Shown here: one piece after another, positions 17,121-23,247 of the stretch | Numbering within the stretch: the first letter of the stretch is position 1 | How the letters are laid out: each line of letters opens with the position of its first letter | Source: JAFAHD01 sp963772515 | GTDB taxonomy: Bacteria; Vulcanimicrobiota; Vulcanimicrobiia; Eremiobacterales; Eremiobacteraceae | Direction of reading: 5' to 3' | Length of the DNA: 64,000 nt | Assembly (NCBI GenBank): GCA_963772515.1 | Contig: CAVYXC010000002.1 | Span: 310,001-374,000, forward strand | Program-made: the position numbers and the translations under genes | The notes under the pieces: model-generated | Database searches by the model: none | The model's input: only the letters and a program-made list of their open reading frames with translations | Told to the model about the DNA's origin: nothing

Positions 17121-17528
17121 TTACGCTTCGACCCGTTTGCCGCATTCGCGGCGCACGAAGTCGACGATGGTCGCGATGGGCGTGCCGGGGGTGAACACGG
17201 CGGCCACGCCCGCGTCGAGCAGCGGCTGGATGTCCTCATTGGGAATCGTTCCGCCGCCGAAGAGCACGATGTCGCCGGCGTTCGCTTCGTCGAGCAGCTG
17301 CTTGATGCGCGGGAAGAGCGTCAGATGCGCGCCCGATAGGATCGACAGTCCGATGCCGTCGACGTCCTCTTGGATCGCCGCCTCGACGACTTGCTCGGGC
17401 GTTTGGTGCAATCCGGTGTAGATCACCTCGAAGCCCGCGTCGCGCAGCGCACGCGCGATCACCTTGGCGCCGCGGTCGTGACCGTCGAGCCCTGCTTTGG
17501 CGACAAGGATACGGATGGGGCGCGCCAC
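17121..17528 (-). CDS. Cobalamin-binding subunit of methylmalonyl-CoA mutase-type enzyme
   Basis: This is a 135-residue B12-binding (Rossmann-like) domain protein. The DxHxxG cobalamin signature is present as GLDGHDRGAKV near residue 17, followed by the LSILSGAHL and LFGGGTIPNEDI loops that cradle the nucleotide tail. It corresponds to the C-terminal third of single-chain methylmalonyl-CoA mutase, here a separate gene starting two bases after the catalytic subunit stop. It would assemble with that subunit in the cytoplasm and interconvert methylmalonyl-CoA and succinyl-CoA or a related acyl-CoA pair. No MeaB-type chaperone or epimerase gene is adjacent in this window. Confidence 0.93.
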   Translation of the reverse strand: MARPIRILVAKAGLDGHDRGAKVIARALRDAGFEVIYTGLHQTPEQVVEAAIQEDVDGIGLSILSGAHLTLFPRIKQLLDEANAGDIVLFGGGTIPNEDIQPLLDAGVAAVFTPGTPIATIVDFVRRECGKRVEA

Positions 17529-17530
17529 GG

Positions 17531-19222
17531 CTAGATGAACGCCGGCTCGCGGTAGCGGCCGAAGATCGGCACGAGCGCTTCGGATATCTCGCCCAGCGTC
17601 GCTTTGCTCTTGACGCAGTTGAGATAGTGCGGCATAAGGTTCTCGCCGCTTTCAGCGGCGCGCTTGAACGCGGCCAGTGCCGATTCGACCTTGCCGGCGT
17701 CGCGTGAGGCACGATAGGCCTGCACCCGCTCGCACTGCTCGATCTCGATGGCGCGATCGATTTTGAGCAGTGAGATCTGCTGCTCTTCTTCGACCACGAA
17801 ATCGTTGACCCCGACCACGATGCGCTCGCCGTTTTCGAGCTCGCGCTGGTAGACGTAGGCGGCGTCGGCGATCTCGCGCTGGAAGAACCCGTTGTGGATG
17901 GCGGGGATGACGCCACCCTGCTCGTCGATGCGCCGGAAGTAATCCTCGGCGGCCGCTTCGAGCTCGTCTGTCAGCTTTTCGACGAAGTACGAGCCGCCCA
18001 GCGGGTCGATGACGTTGCCCACGCCGGTCTCATAGGCGATGATCTGCTGCGTCCGCAGCGCGATCGCCACGTTCTTCTCGGTGGGCAATGCGAGCACTTC
18101 GTCGAGCGAATTGGTGTGGAGCGACTGCGTGCCGCCAAGCACTGCCGCCAGCGCCTGGAACGCGGTGCGCATGATGTTGTTCTCGGGCTGCTGCGCCGTC
18201 GCCGAACAGCCTGCGGTCTGCGTGTGGAAGCGCAGCGCCCACGAGCGCGGGCTCTTGGCGCCGTACTTCTCGCGCATGTGACGCGCCCAGATGCGGCGCG
18301 CGGCGCGGAACTTGGCGATCTCTTCGAAGAAGTCCGAATGCGAATTGAAGAAGAACGACAGACGCGGTGCGAAGTCGTCGACGTCCATACCGGCCGCGAT
18401 GCCGGCTTCGACGTACGCGAAGCCGTCAGCCAGGGTGAACGCGAGCTCTTGCGCGGCGGTCGAACCGGCTTCGCGGATGTGGTAGCCCGAGATGGAGATC
18501 GTGTTCCACTTCGGCACGTGTTTGGCGCAATACGCCATCATGTCGGTGATGATGCGCATCGACGGCTCGGGCGGGTAAATCCACTCCTTCTGCGCGATGT
18601 ACTCTTTGAGCATGTCGGCCTGCATGGTGCCGCCGAGCCGCTCTTGCGACACGCCCTGCGCCTCGGCGGTCGCGATGTACATCGCAAGCGCCACCGGCGC
18701 GGTGCAGTTGATCGTCATGGAGGTCGTGATCGAGCCAAGGTCGATGCCGGCGAACAGATCTTGCATGTCTTGCAAGGTCGCGATCGCGACGCCGCACTTG
18801 CCGACCTCGCCAAGCGCGCGCGGATGGTCCGAATCATATCCCATGAGCGCGGGCATGTCGAACGCGACCGATAACCCGGTCTGCCCTTGCTCGAGCAAGA
18901 ACTTATAGCGTTCGTTGGTCTGTTTGGCGTTGCCGAAGCCTGCGAACTGGCGCATCGTCCACAGCCGGCCGCGATACATCGTCGGATGGATGCCGCGCGT
19001 GTACGGATACTGGCCTGGATATGAAAGATCGCGATCGTAGTCGACGCCCGCGAGATCCTCGGGCCCGTACAACGGCTTGAGGGGATGGTCGGAAAGAGTG
19101 CGATCGTTCGCGCCCGGCAGCTTGGCCGAAGTGTCGAACTGGGCTTCCCAGCGCGCTTTGGAAGCCTCGACGGCGCCGTTGCCGCTCGCGCTTTCGCCTT
19201 TGCCGTTGACCAGCTTTGCCAC
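17531..19222 (-). CDS. Methylmalonyl-CoA mutase-type catalytic subunit
   Basis: This is the 563-residue TIM-barrel subunit of a B12-dependent acyl-CoA mutase, starting at GTG 19222. Recognisable stretches are YTRGIHPTMYRGRLWTMRQF, GQTGLSVAFDMPALMGYDSD, TISISGYHIREAG and HTQTAGCSATAQQPENNIMR, the last lining the substrate cavity. The length and the separate B12 subunit match the split form common in archaea and many bacteria. The TMY and PPEPSMR elements favour methylmalonyl-CoA over isobutyryl-CoA, but substrate choice is inferred. A TATAAT-type -10 box lies on the minus strand at 19251-19246. The gene is transcribed first, followed by the B12 subunit and gltX. Likely roles are propionate, odd-chain fatty acid or branched-chain amino-acid degradation, which fits the nearby importer. 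Confidence 0.93.
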   Translation of the reverse strand: MAKLVNGKGESASGNGAVEASKARWEAQFDTSAKLPGANDRTLSDHPLKPLYGPEDLAGVDYDRDLSYPGQYPYTRGIHPTMYRGRLWTMRQFAGFGNAKQTNERYKFLLEQGQTGLSVAFDMPALMGYDSDHPRALGEVGKCGVAIATLQDMQDLFAGIDLGSITTSMTINCTAPVALAMYIATAEAQGVSQERLGGTMQADMLKEYIAQKEWIYPPEPSMRIITDMMAYCAKHVPKWNTISISGYHIREAGSTAAQELAFTLADGFAYVEAGIAAGMDVDDFAPRLSFFFNSHSDFFEEIAKFRAARRIWARHMREKYGAKSPRSWALRFHTQTAGCSATAQQPENNIMRTAFQALAAVLGGTQSLHTNSLDEVLALPTEKNVAIALRTQQIIAYETGVGNVIDPLGGSYFVEKLTDELEAAAEDYFRRIDEQGGVIPAIHNGFFQREIADAAYVYQRELENGERIVVGVNDFVVEEEQQISLLKIDRAIEIEQCERVQAYRASRDAGKVESALAAFKRAAESGENLMPHYLNCVKSKATLGEISEALVPIFGRYREPAFI

Positions 19223-19322
19223 GAAGTTAGTCGTCCTTTATCCTTATTATAGGCCGCTTCCACGTTTTTCGCTCTGCGGACAAGGCTCGCCTGCGCTGAG
19301 AGGCCAAAGCGGTACTATCGCA

Positions 19323-19649
19323 ATGGCACATGAGGGTATCCACGCCACCGTCAAAGCCGCGCAAGAGGCACCTAAGCTCGGCTTGGCTGCGTTGTTGCTC
19401 GCGCACGGCAGCATGGAGCTTGAATACTACGCGCCGCACGGACACGACACGCAGATGCCGCACGATCGCGATGAGCTGTACGTCGTGATCTCGGGGCATG
19501 GGTGGTTCCGCAACGGCGACGTGCGCCACGAGTTCGGACCCAACGACGTGCTCTTCGTGCCCGCCAAGACCGAACATCGATTCGAACAGTTCAGCGACGA
19601 CTTTGCGACCTGGGTGATCTTCTGGGGTCCGCAAGGCGGAGAGCGCTGA
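19323..19649 (+). CDS. Cupin-domain protein
   Basis: This is a small cytoplasmic protein of 108 residues that is essentially one cupin fold. The two cupin motifs are visible: HGHDTQMPHDRDELYVVISGHG (metal-ligand histidines and glutamate) and a second one around PNDVLFVPAKTEHRFEQF. Cupins of this size bind a metal and act as small-molecule binding proteins, isomerases or dioxygenases, so no substrate can be assigned. It stands alone between the divergent mutase gene and the infC leader. The ATG at 19323 lacks a convincing ribosome-binding site but gives the only sensible domain boundary. Confidence 0.8.
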   Translation: MAHEGIHATVKAAQEAPKLGLAALLLAHGSMELEYYAPHGHDTQMPHDRDELYVVISGHGWFRNGDVRHEFGPNDVLFVPAKTEHRFEQFSDDFATWVIFWGPQGGER

Positions 19650-19673
19650 CAGACGGTTATCGCGGATGAGGCC

Positions 19674-19703
19674 TTGACCGGGGCTGTCCCGGCTTGATAT
19701 AAT
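19674..19703 (+). promoter_or_regulatory. Promoter of the infC-rpmI-rplT operon
   Basis: TTGACC at 19674-19679, an 18-base spacer and a perfect TATAAT at 19698-19703 predict a start near 19710, some 195 bases before infC. That leaves a long leader containing an attenuator-like structure. Confidence 0.7.
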
Positions 19704-19719
19704 CCGGGGGCACTTACGA

Positions 19720-19834
19720 CTACCCTTCGCACCGGACGGCGCCTCGGCTGCCAGTCCGGTCAGCAAAGACGAAGGCCGCAAAATCAAAAGCTCACGCTTT
19801 GCTTTGAGGGTAGCCTGCACCAGCGGGCTTTTTT
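19720..19834 (+). promoter_or_regulatory. Attenuator-like leader of the infC operon
   Basis: The leader has a hairpin with arms ACCGGAC (19731-19737) and GTCCGGT (19754-19760). It is followed by a terminator with stem 19812-19818 / 19823-19829, a four-base loop and six or more T. CTACCCT at 19720-19726 is perfectly complementary to AGGGTAG at 19807-19813, whose last bases are shared with the terminator stem, so the long-range pairing and the terminator compete. In Bacillus the infC-rpmI-rplT operon is attenuated by ribosomal protein L20 binding its leader. This layout suggests similar control, but no specific Rfam match can be claimed from reading. Confidence 0.6.
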
Positions 19835-19905
19835 GTTTCCCGCGGTAACGATGAGGAGGTCGCCAACGAATACCAGCGTGATGACGCGCGGCGAAATCGC
19901 CAGCC

Positions 19906-20508
19906 ATTAGCTCGAAAGCGCTACGCGTCAACGAACAGATCCGCGTCCCCCAAGTCCGCGTGATCGCGGACGACGGTGCCCAACTCGGCATCATGTCCAC
20001 ATACGACGCCATCCGGTTGGCCCGGGAACGCGGCGTCGACCTGATCGAAGTGTCGCCCACTGCGGCGCCGCCGGTTTGCCGGCTCGACGACTACGGTCGG
20101 CTCCGCTACGAACAGGACAAGAAGGACCGAGAGACGCGCAAGAAATCCCACAAGATGGAGCTCAAGGAAGTCAAGCTCCGTCCGAAGATCGAGGAGCACG
20201 ATTACCAGACCAAGTTCCATACCGCCGAACGGCTCTTGCAAGACGGCGACAAGCTGAAGGTCACGATCATGTTCCGCGGTCGAGAGATATCATATTCGCA
20301 GCACGGCAGACGGCTGCTCGACCGCATGGCGCAGGACACCGCGCCGATCGCGATCGTCGAGCGCGAACCACGGCTTGAGGGACGCAACATGTTCATGATC
20401 CTCTCGCCGAAGCCGGAAGTCGTCGCCGCGCACAGCGCAGCCAAGGCAGCGCATATCGCCGCCGAGGCCGCCAAACACCCGAAACCAGTTGAGGTCAAGA
20501 ATGCCTAA
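19906..20508 (+). CDS. infC: Translation initiation factor IF-3 (ATT start codon)
   Basis: IF-3 binds the 30S subunit, prevents premature 50S joining and checks start-codon fidelity. The N-domain opens LRVNEQIRVPQVRVI and includes YDAIRLARERGVDLIEVSP. The C-domain includes EHDYQTKFHTAERLL and VTIMFRGREISYSQHGRRLL. A lysine-rich linker (KKDRETRKKSHK) separates them. No ATG, GTG or TTG lies upstream of the first conserved residues in frame; ATT at 19906 gives MSSKALRVNEQIR and a normal 200-residue protein. An ATT start for infC is the classic autoregulatory arrangement, since IF-3 discriminates against such codons. A short upstream frame (ATG 19851) ends in TAG overlapping the ATT. The gene overlaps rpmI by eight bases. 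Confidence 0.93.
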   Translation: MSSKALRVNEQIRVPQVRVIADDGAQLGIMSTYDAIRLARERGVDLIEVSPTAAPPVCRLDDYGRLRYEQDKKDRETRKKSHKMELKEVKLRPKIEEHDYQTKFHTAERLLQDGDKLKVTIMFRGREISYSQHGRRLLDRMAQDTAPIAIVEREPRLEGRNMFMILSPKPEVVAAHSAAKAAHIAAEAAKHPKPVEVKNA

Positions 20509-20704
20509 GTTGAAAACACATCGTGCGACCGCCAAGCGCGTCAAGAAGACGGGCACGGGCAAGTTCATGCGCGAGCGGCAGTTCTCGGGATGCAGCCACA
20601 TCCTGACCAAGAAGTCGCCCAAGCGGATCCGCAAGTTCCGCAAGCAGACCTTGGTCGACAAAACGGATCTGAAGAAGCTGCAAGTCCATCTGCCGTACGC
20701 ATAA
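20501..20704 (+). CDS. rpmI: 50S ribosomal protein L35
   Basis: This is a 67-residue basic ribosomal protein of normal size and pattern. It starts MPKLKTHRATAKRVKKTGTG and contains the conserved HILTKKSPKRIRKFRKQ stretch. The start codon lies inside the last codons of infC (shared ATGCCTAA), so translation is coupled. It is followed after one base by a palindromic repeat and then by rplT, the usual order for this operon. Confidence 0.97.
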   Translation: MPKLKTHRATAKRVKKTGTGKFMRERQFSGCSHILTKKSPKRIRKFRKQTLVDKTDLKKLQVHLPYA

Positions 20705-20705
20705 A

Positions 20706-20725
20706 CGGTCGAATAAATTCGACCG
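20706..20725. repeat. Copy of the CGG-YCGA palindromic repeat family (between rpmI and rplT)
   Basis: The sequence cggtcgaataaattcgaccg is a perfect inverted repeat: nine-base arms around AA. It starts one base after the rpmI stop codon and lies 26 bases before rplT. In RNA it would form a stable hairpin inside the operon transcript, possibly a processing or stability element. Read on the minus strand with its flanks it is almost identical to the copy next to groEL. Confidence 0.75.
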
Positions 20726-20751
20726 CTGCATTCAAGAGGAAGAAATAGATT

Positions 20752-21123
20752 ATGGCACGCGTCAAACGCGGGATGATGTCGCTCAAGAAGCGACGCAAGG
20801 TGCTCAAAGCGGTCAAAGGATTCCGGGGCGCCCGCGGCCGGACATACAAAGCCGCCAACGAGGCGTTGCTGCACTCGCTCACGTACGCGTTTCGCGACCG
20901 GCGCGTCCGCAAGCGCGATTTCCGCGCGCTGTGGATCGCGCGCATCAACGCGGCCGCGCGGCGCGAGGGGCTCACCTATAGCCGCCTCATGAGCGGGCTC
21001 AAAAAAGAGGGCCTGGCGATCAACCGTAAGGTGCTCGCCGACCTGGCGATCAACGATCAGGCCGCGTTCGCGCGCCTGCTCGATATCGCCAAGAAGCACG
21101 CGCCGGCCGCCGCCGGAGCGTAA
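20752..21123 (+). CDS. rplT: 50S ribosomal protein L20
   Basis: L20 is an early-assembly 23S rRNA-binding protein, 123 residues here (usual 115-120). It begins MARVKRGMMSLKKRRKVLKA and carries the conserved GFRGARGRTYKAANEALLHS and RKRDFRALWIARINAAAR segments. A ribosome-binding site AGAGGAAG lies 12 bases before the ATG. In many bacteria L20 also represses this operon by binding the infC leader. The C-terminus has a short alanine-rich extension (KKHAPAAAGA). Confidence 0.97.
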   Translation: MARVKRGMMSLKKRRKVLKAVKGFRGARGRTYKAANEALLHSLTYAFRDRRVRKRDFRALWIARINAAARREGLTYSRLMSGLKKEGLAINRKVLADLAINDQAAFARLLDIAKKHAPAAAGA

Positions 21124-21128
21124 CGCGC

Positions 21129-21947
21129 ATGGCTGTGGCGGCGGGCTTCCATAGCCCGCACGTCCGCGCAGCTCGCCTCCTGCACACGAAGAAGCATCGC
21201 GCCGAGGCGCGGTGCTTTCTCATTGAAGGCCCGGCGCTTATCGAGGCAGCGCTCGACAGCGGGGTCGTTCCCGGGGCGGTCTTCTGCATCGCGAACGGCC
21301 GAGCCGAGCTGGCGATCTGCGTCGAGCGCGCGCAGCACGCCGGCGCGCCGGTCTACGCCGTGGATGAGCGCACGCTTGCATCGCTCGCACAGACGCGGAC
21401 GCCGCAAGGGGTCGTGGCGCAAGTAGCATTCATCGACCGCGAGGTCAACGCGCTCCCAACCCTTCTGCCATTGGATGGCCGGGCAATCGCGCTGATCCTC
21501 GACGACCTCGACGATCCGGGTAACGCGGGCACGCTTGTCCGCAGCGCGGAGGCTTTCGGGGCAAGCGCGGTCTGTTTTGGGGCTAACTCCGTCGAGCCGT
21601 ATAATGACAAACTCGTGCGGGCCAGCATGGGGGCGCTCTTCCGCGTTCCCATCGTGCGCTATGCAGACTGGTCCGAATTGGCCGGCGCGCTCACGAATGC
21701 AGGCCTCACTCTTGTCGGCGCCGCAGCCGGAGCACCGGACATACGTTCGGTCGAGCTTCCCAAGCGCAGCGCGCTCGTGCTCGGCAACGAGCGCCACGGT
21801 CTGCACGCGGTGCCGGCCGGCGCGATCGCGGTGCGGGTCGGCATCCCTCAGCGGCCCGCCGGCGAGTCGCTCAATGTCGCGGTCGCGGGGTCGATCGTGC
21901 TCTATGAATTGGCTCGCTGTGGATTGCGGTTAGGCACTGAACTATGA
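21129..21947 (+). CDS. SpoU/TrmH-family rRNA 2'-O-methyltransferase
   Basis: This is a 272-residue SPOUT-class enzyme that transfers methyl from SAM to a ribose 2'-OH of rRNA or tRNA. The N-terminal 95 residues form the L30e-like substrate-binding domain (HTKKHRAEARCFLIEGPALI). The C-terminal knot domain carries motif 1 LILDDLDDPGNAGTLVRSAEAFGA, motif 2 ALVLGNERHGL and motif 3 IPQRPAGESLNVAVAGSIVLYEL. The nearest named relatives are RlmB and TsnR-type proteins; the target nucleotide is not predictable. It starts six bases after rplT and is likely its co-transcribed neighbour, a common placement before pheST. Confidence 0.93.
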   Translation: MAVAAGFHSPHVRAARLLHTKKHRAEARCFLIEGPALIEAALDSGVVPGAVFCIANGRAELAICVERAQHAGAPVYAVDERTLASLAQTRTPQGVVAQVAFIDREVNALPTLLPLDGRAIALILDDLDDPGNAGTLVRSAEAFGASAVCFGANSVEPYNDKLVRASMGALFRVPIVRYADWSELAGALTNAGLTLVGAAAGAPDIRSVELPKRSALVLGNERHGLHAVPAGAIAVRVGIPQRPAGESLNVAVAGSIVLYELARCGLRLGTEL

Positions 21948-21984
21948 GAACAAAAGCCGATGAAATGTCAAGTCCTCGGCGCCC

Positions 21985-22013
21985 TTGTTATACCACCGGC
22001 CGTATGTTATACT
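21985..22013 (+). promoter_or_regulatory. Promoter of the yqzL-pheST-cvpA unit
   Basis: TTGTTA at 21985-21990, a 17-base spacer and TATACT at 22008-22013 form a very good sigma-70 promoter. Predicted start is near 22020, about 37 bases upstream of the short YqzL-like gene. Confidence 0.7.
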
Positions 22014-22056
22014 CAGGTCCGGCGAACAGGAGTACGAAGGAGGTCTTGCATCCCGG

Positions 22057-22155
22057 ATGCTTTCTCCAGTGCTGTTTTGGAAATTGTTCATCACGACCGG
22101 GTCGGTCAAAGCATACCTCATCTACCGTCGAATGGCGCCATCAGGATCGAACTAG
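22057..22155 (+). CDS. yqzL: YqzL-like small protein (32 residues)
   Basis: This tiny frame encodes MLSPVLFWKLFITTGSVKAY followed by LIYRRMAPSGSN. The pattern (aromatic/hydrophobic start, W-x-x-F-x-x-T-G-x-x-x-x-Y-L-x-Y/F) matches the YqzL-like family, a short protein of unknown function encoded in many Gram-positive and related bacteria. AGGAGGT at 22038-22044 serves as ribosome-binding site with a rather long 12-base gap. It follows a strong promoter and precedes an 8-bp terminator-like hairpin, so it can be expressed alone or with pheST. The family match is by eye; the role is unknown. Confidence 0.7.
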   Translation: MLSPVLFWKLFITTGSVKAYLIYRRMAPSGSN

Positions 22156-22181
22156 GATAATCAGGACTCTTCTATGTACGG

Positions 22182-22207
22182 TGGCCGCAGAGATGCGGCC
22201 ATCTTTA
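22182..22207 (+). terminator. Terminator or attenuator between yqzL and pheS
   Basis: TGGCCGCA (22182-22189) pairs perfectly with TGCGGCCA (22194-22201) around a GAGA tetraloop, followed by TCTTTATATTT. The hairpin stands 18 bases before the pheS GTG, so it probably tunes read-through into pheST. I could not find a T-box or a Phe-rich leader peptide. Confidence 0.65.
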
Positions 22208-22224
22208 TATTTCGGGGCGTCGAT

Positions 22225-23247
22225 GTGAGCGAGCAGTTAGCGGCCCTCGTGGACGAAGCGCGCGCAGGTGCCGGCGCCGCTACCGATATGGGGCAGATCG
22301 AGGCGCTGCGCACCACGTTCCTCGGGCGCAAGGGCGGCAAGCTTTCCGCCGTCATGGGAAGCCTGGCCAAAATGCCCGCGGCCGACCGCGCTGCGTTCGG
22401 CAAGGCGGCCAACGACGCGAAGGCCGCGATCGAGGCCGCGCTGGGCGCCGCCCAGGCGCGCATCGAGGATGCCGCGCTCGCGGGTGACCTCTCGCGCCGC
22501 TACGACGTCACGCTGTCCGCCATTCCGCCGCGCACCGGTAGTCTGCATCCGTTGCGGCGCACGCTCGATGACATCGTCAGCTTCTTCCGCTCGCGCGGGT
22601 TCGCGGTGATCACGGGACCGGAAGTCGAGACCGAGTTCTACGCGTTCGAAGCGATGAACATCTCCGCGGACCATCCGGCGCGCGAGGGCATGGACACGTT
22701 CTACCTGCCTCCCGGCACGCTGTTGCGCCCGCACACGTCGCCCGTGCAGATGCGCGCGATGCAGGCGTATCCGCCGCCGCTCGCGGTGATCGTGCCCGGC
22801 AAAGCGTATCGGCGAGATGCGCTCGACGCGAGCCACTCGTTCATGTTCCACCAGGTCGAAGGGCTGCACGTCGATCGCGGCGTGACGTTCGGCCATCTCA
22901 AAGGATTTGCCAGCGACCTGTGCCGCCATCTCATGGGCAAAACCAGACGCACGCGGTTTCGCCCTTCGTATTTTCCGTTCACCGAGCCCTCGGCGGAGAT
23001 CGATCTGTCATGCGGCGTCTGCGACGGCGCGGGCTGTCGCGTGTGCAAAGGTTCCGGCTGGCTCGAGATGGGCGGCTGCGGCATGGTGCATCCCAACGTG
23101 TTGCGCCTGGCGGGCTACGATCCGCAAGAATTCAGCGGCTGGGCATGGGGGCTGGGTATCGAGCGCATCGCCATGCTGCGCCACGGCATCGACGACATCC
23201 GGCTGTTCACGACCGACGACCCATCGTTCTTGGAGCAGTTCTCCTGA
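22225..23247 (+). CDS. pheS: Phenylalanyl-tRNA synthetase alpha subunit
   Basis: This is the catalytic class II subunit of the (alpha-beta)2 PheRS, 340 residues, a normal length. After an N-terminal coiled coil, motif 2 lies around GKAYRRDALDASHSFMFHQVEGLHVD and motif 3 in GWAWGLGIERIAMLRHGIDDIR. A CGVCDGAGCRVCKGSGW insert near residue 275 is the zinc-ribbon-like loop seen in some bacterial PheS. GTG 22225 is chosen because the upstream in-frame ATG (22174) would place the terminator hairpin inside the protein. The stop overlaps the pheT start (TGATG). Confidence 0.96.
   Translation: MSEQLAALVDEARAGAGAATDMGQIEALRTTFLGRKGGKLSAVMGSLAKMPAADRAAFGKAANDAKAAIEAALGAAQARIEDAALAGDLSRRYDVTLSAIPPRTGSLHPLRRTLDDIVSFFRSRGFAVITGPEVETEFYAFEAMNISADHPAREGMDTFYLPPGTLLRPHTSPVQMRAMQAYPPPLAVIVPGKAYRRDALDASHSFMFHQVEGLHVDRGVTFGHLKGFASDLCRHLMGKTRRTRFRPSYFPFTEPSAEIDLSCGVCDGAGCRVCKGSGWLEMGGCGMVHPNVLRLAGYDPQEFSGWAWGLGIERIAMLRHGIDDIRLFTTDDPSFLEQFS

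Noticed and set aside
19650..19905. A possible tRNA or riboswitch in the 256-base stretch before infC
   Set aside because: No cloverleaf or known riboswitch core is visible; the hairpins fit a ribosomal-protein-type attenuator leader.
22174..22224. ATG 22174 as the pheS start (adds 17 residues)
   Set aside because: The extra codons are the terminator hairpin itself, and PheS proteins normally begin near GTG 22225.
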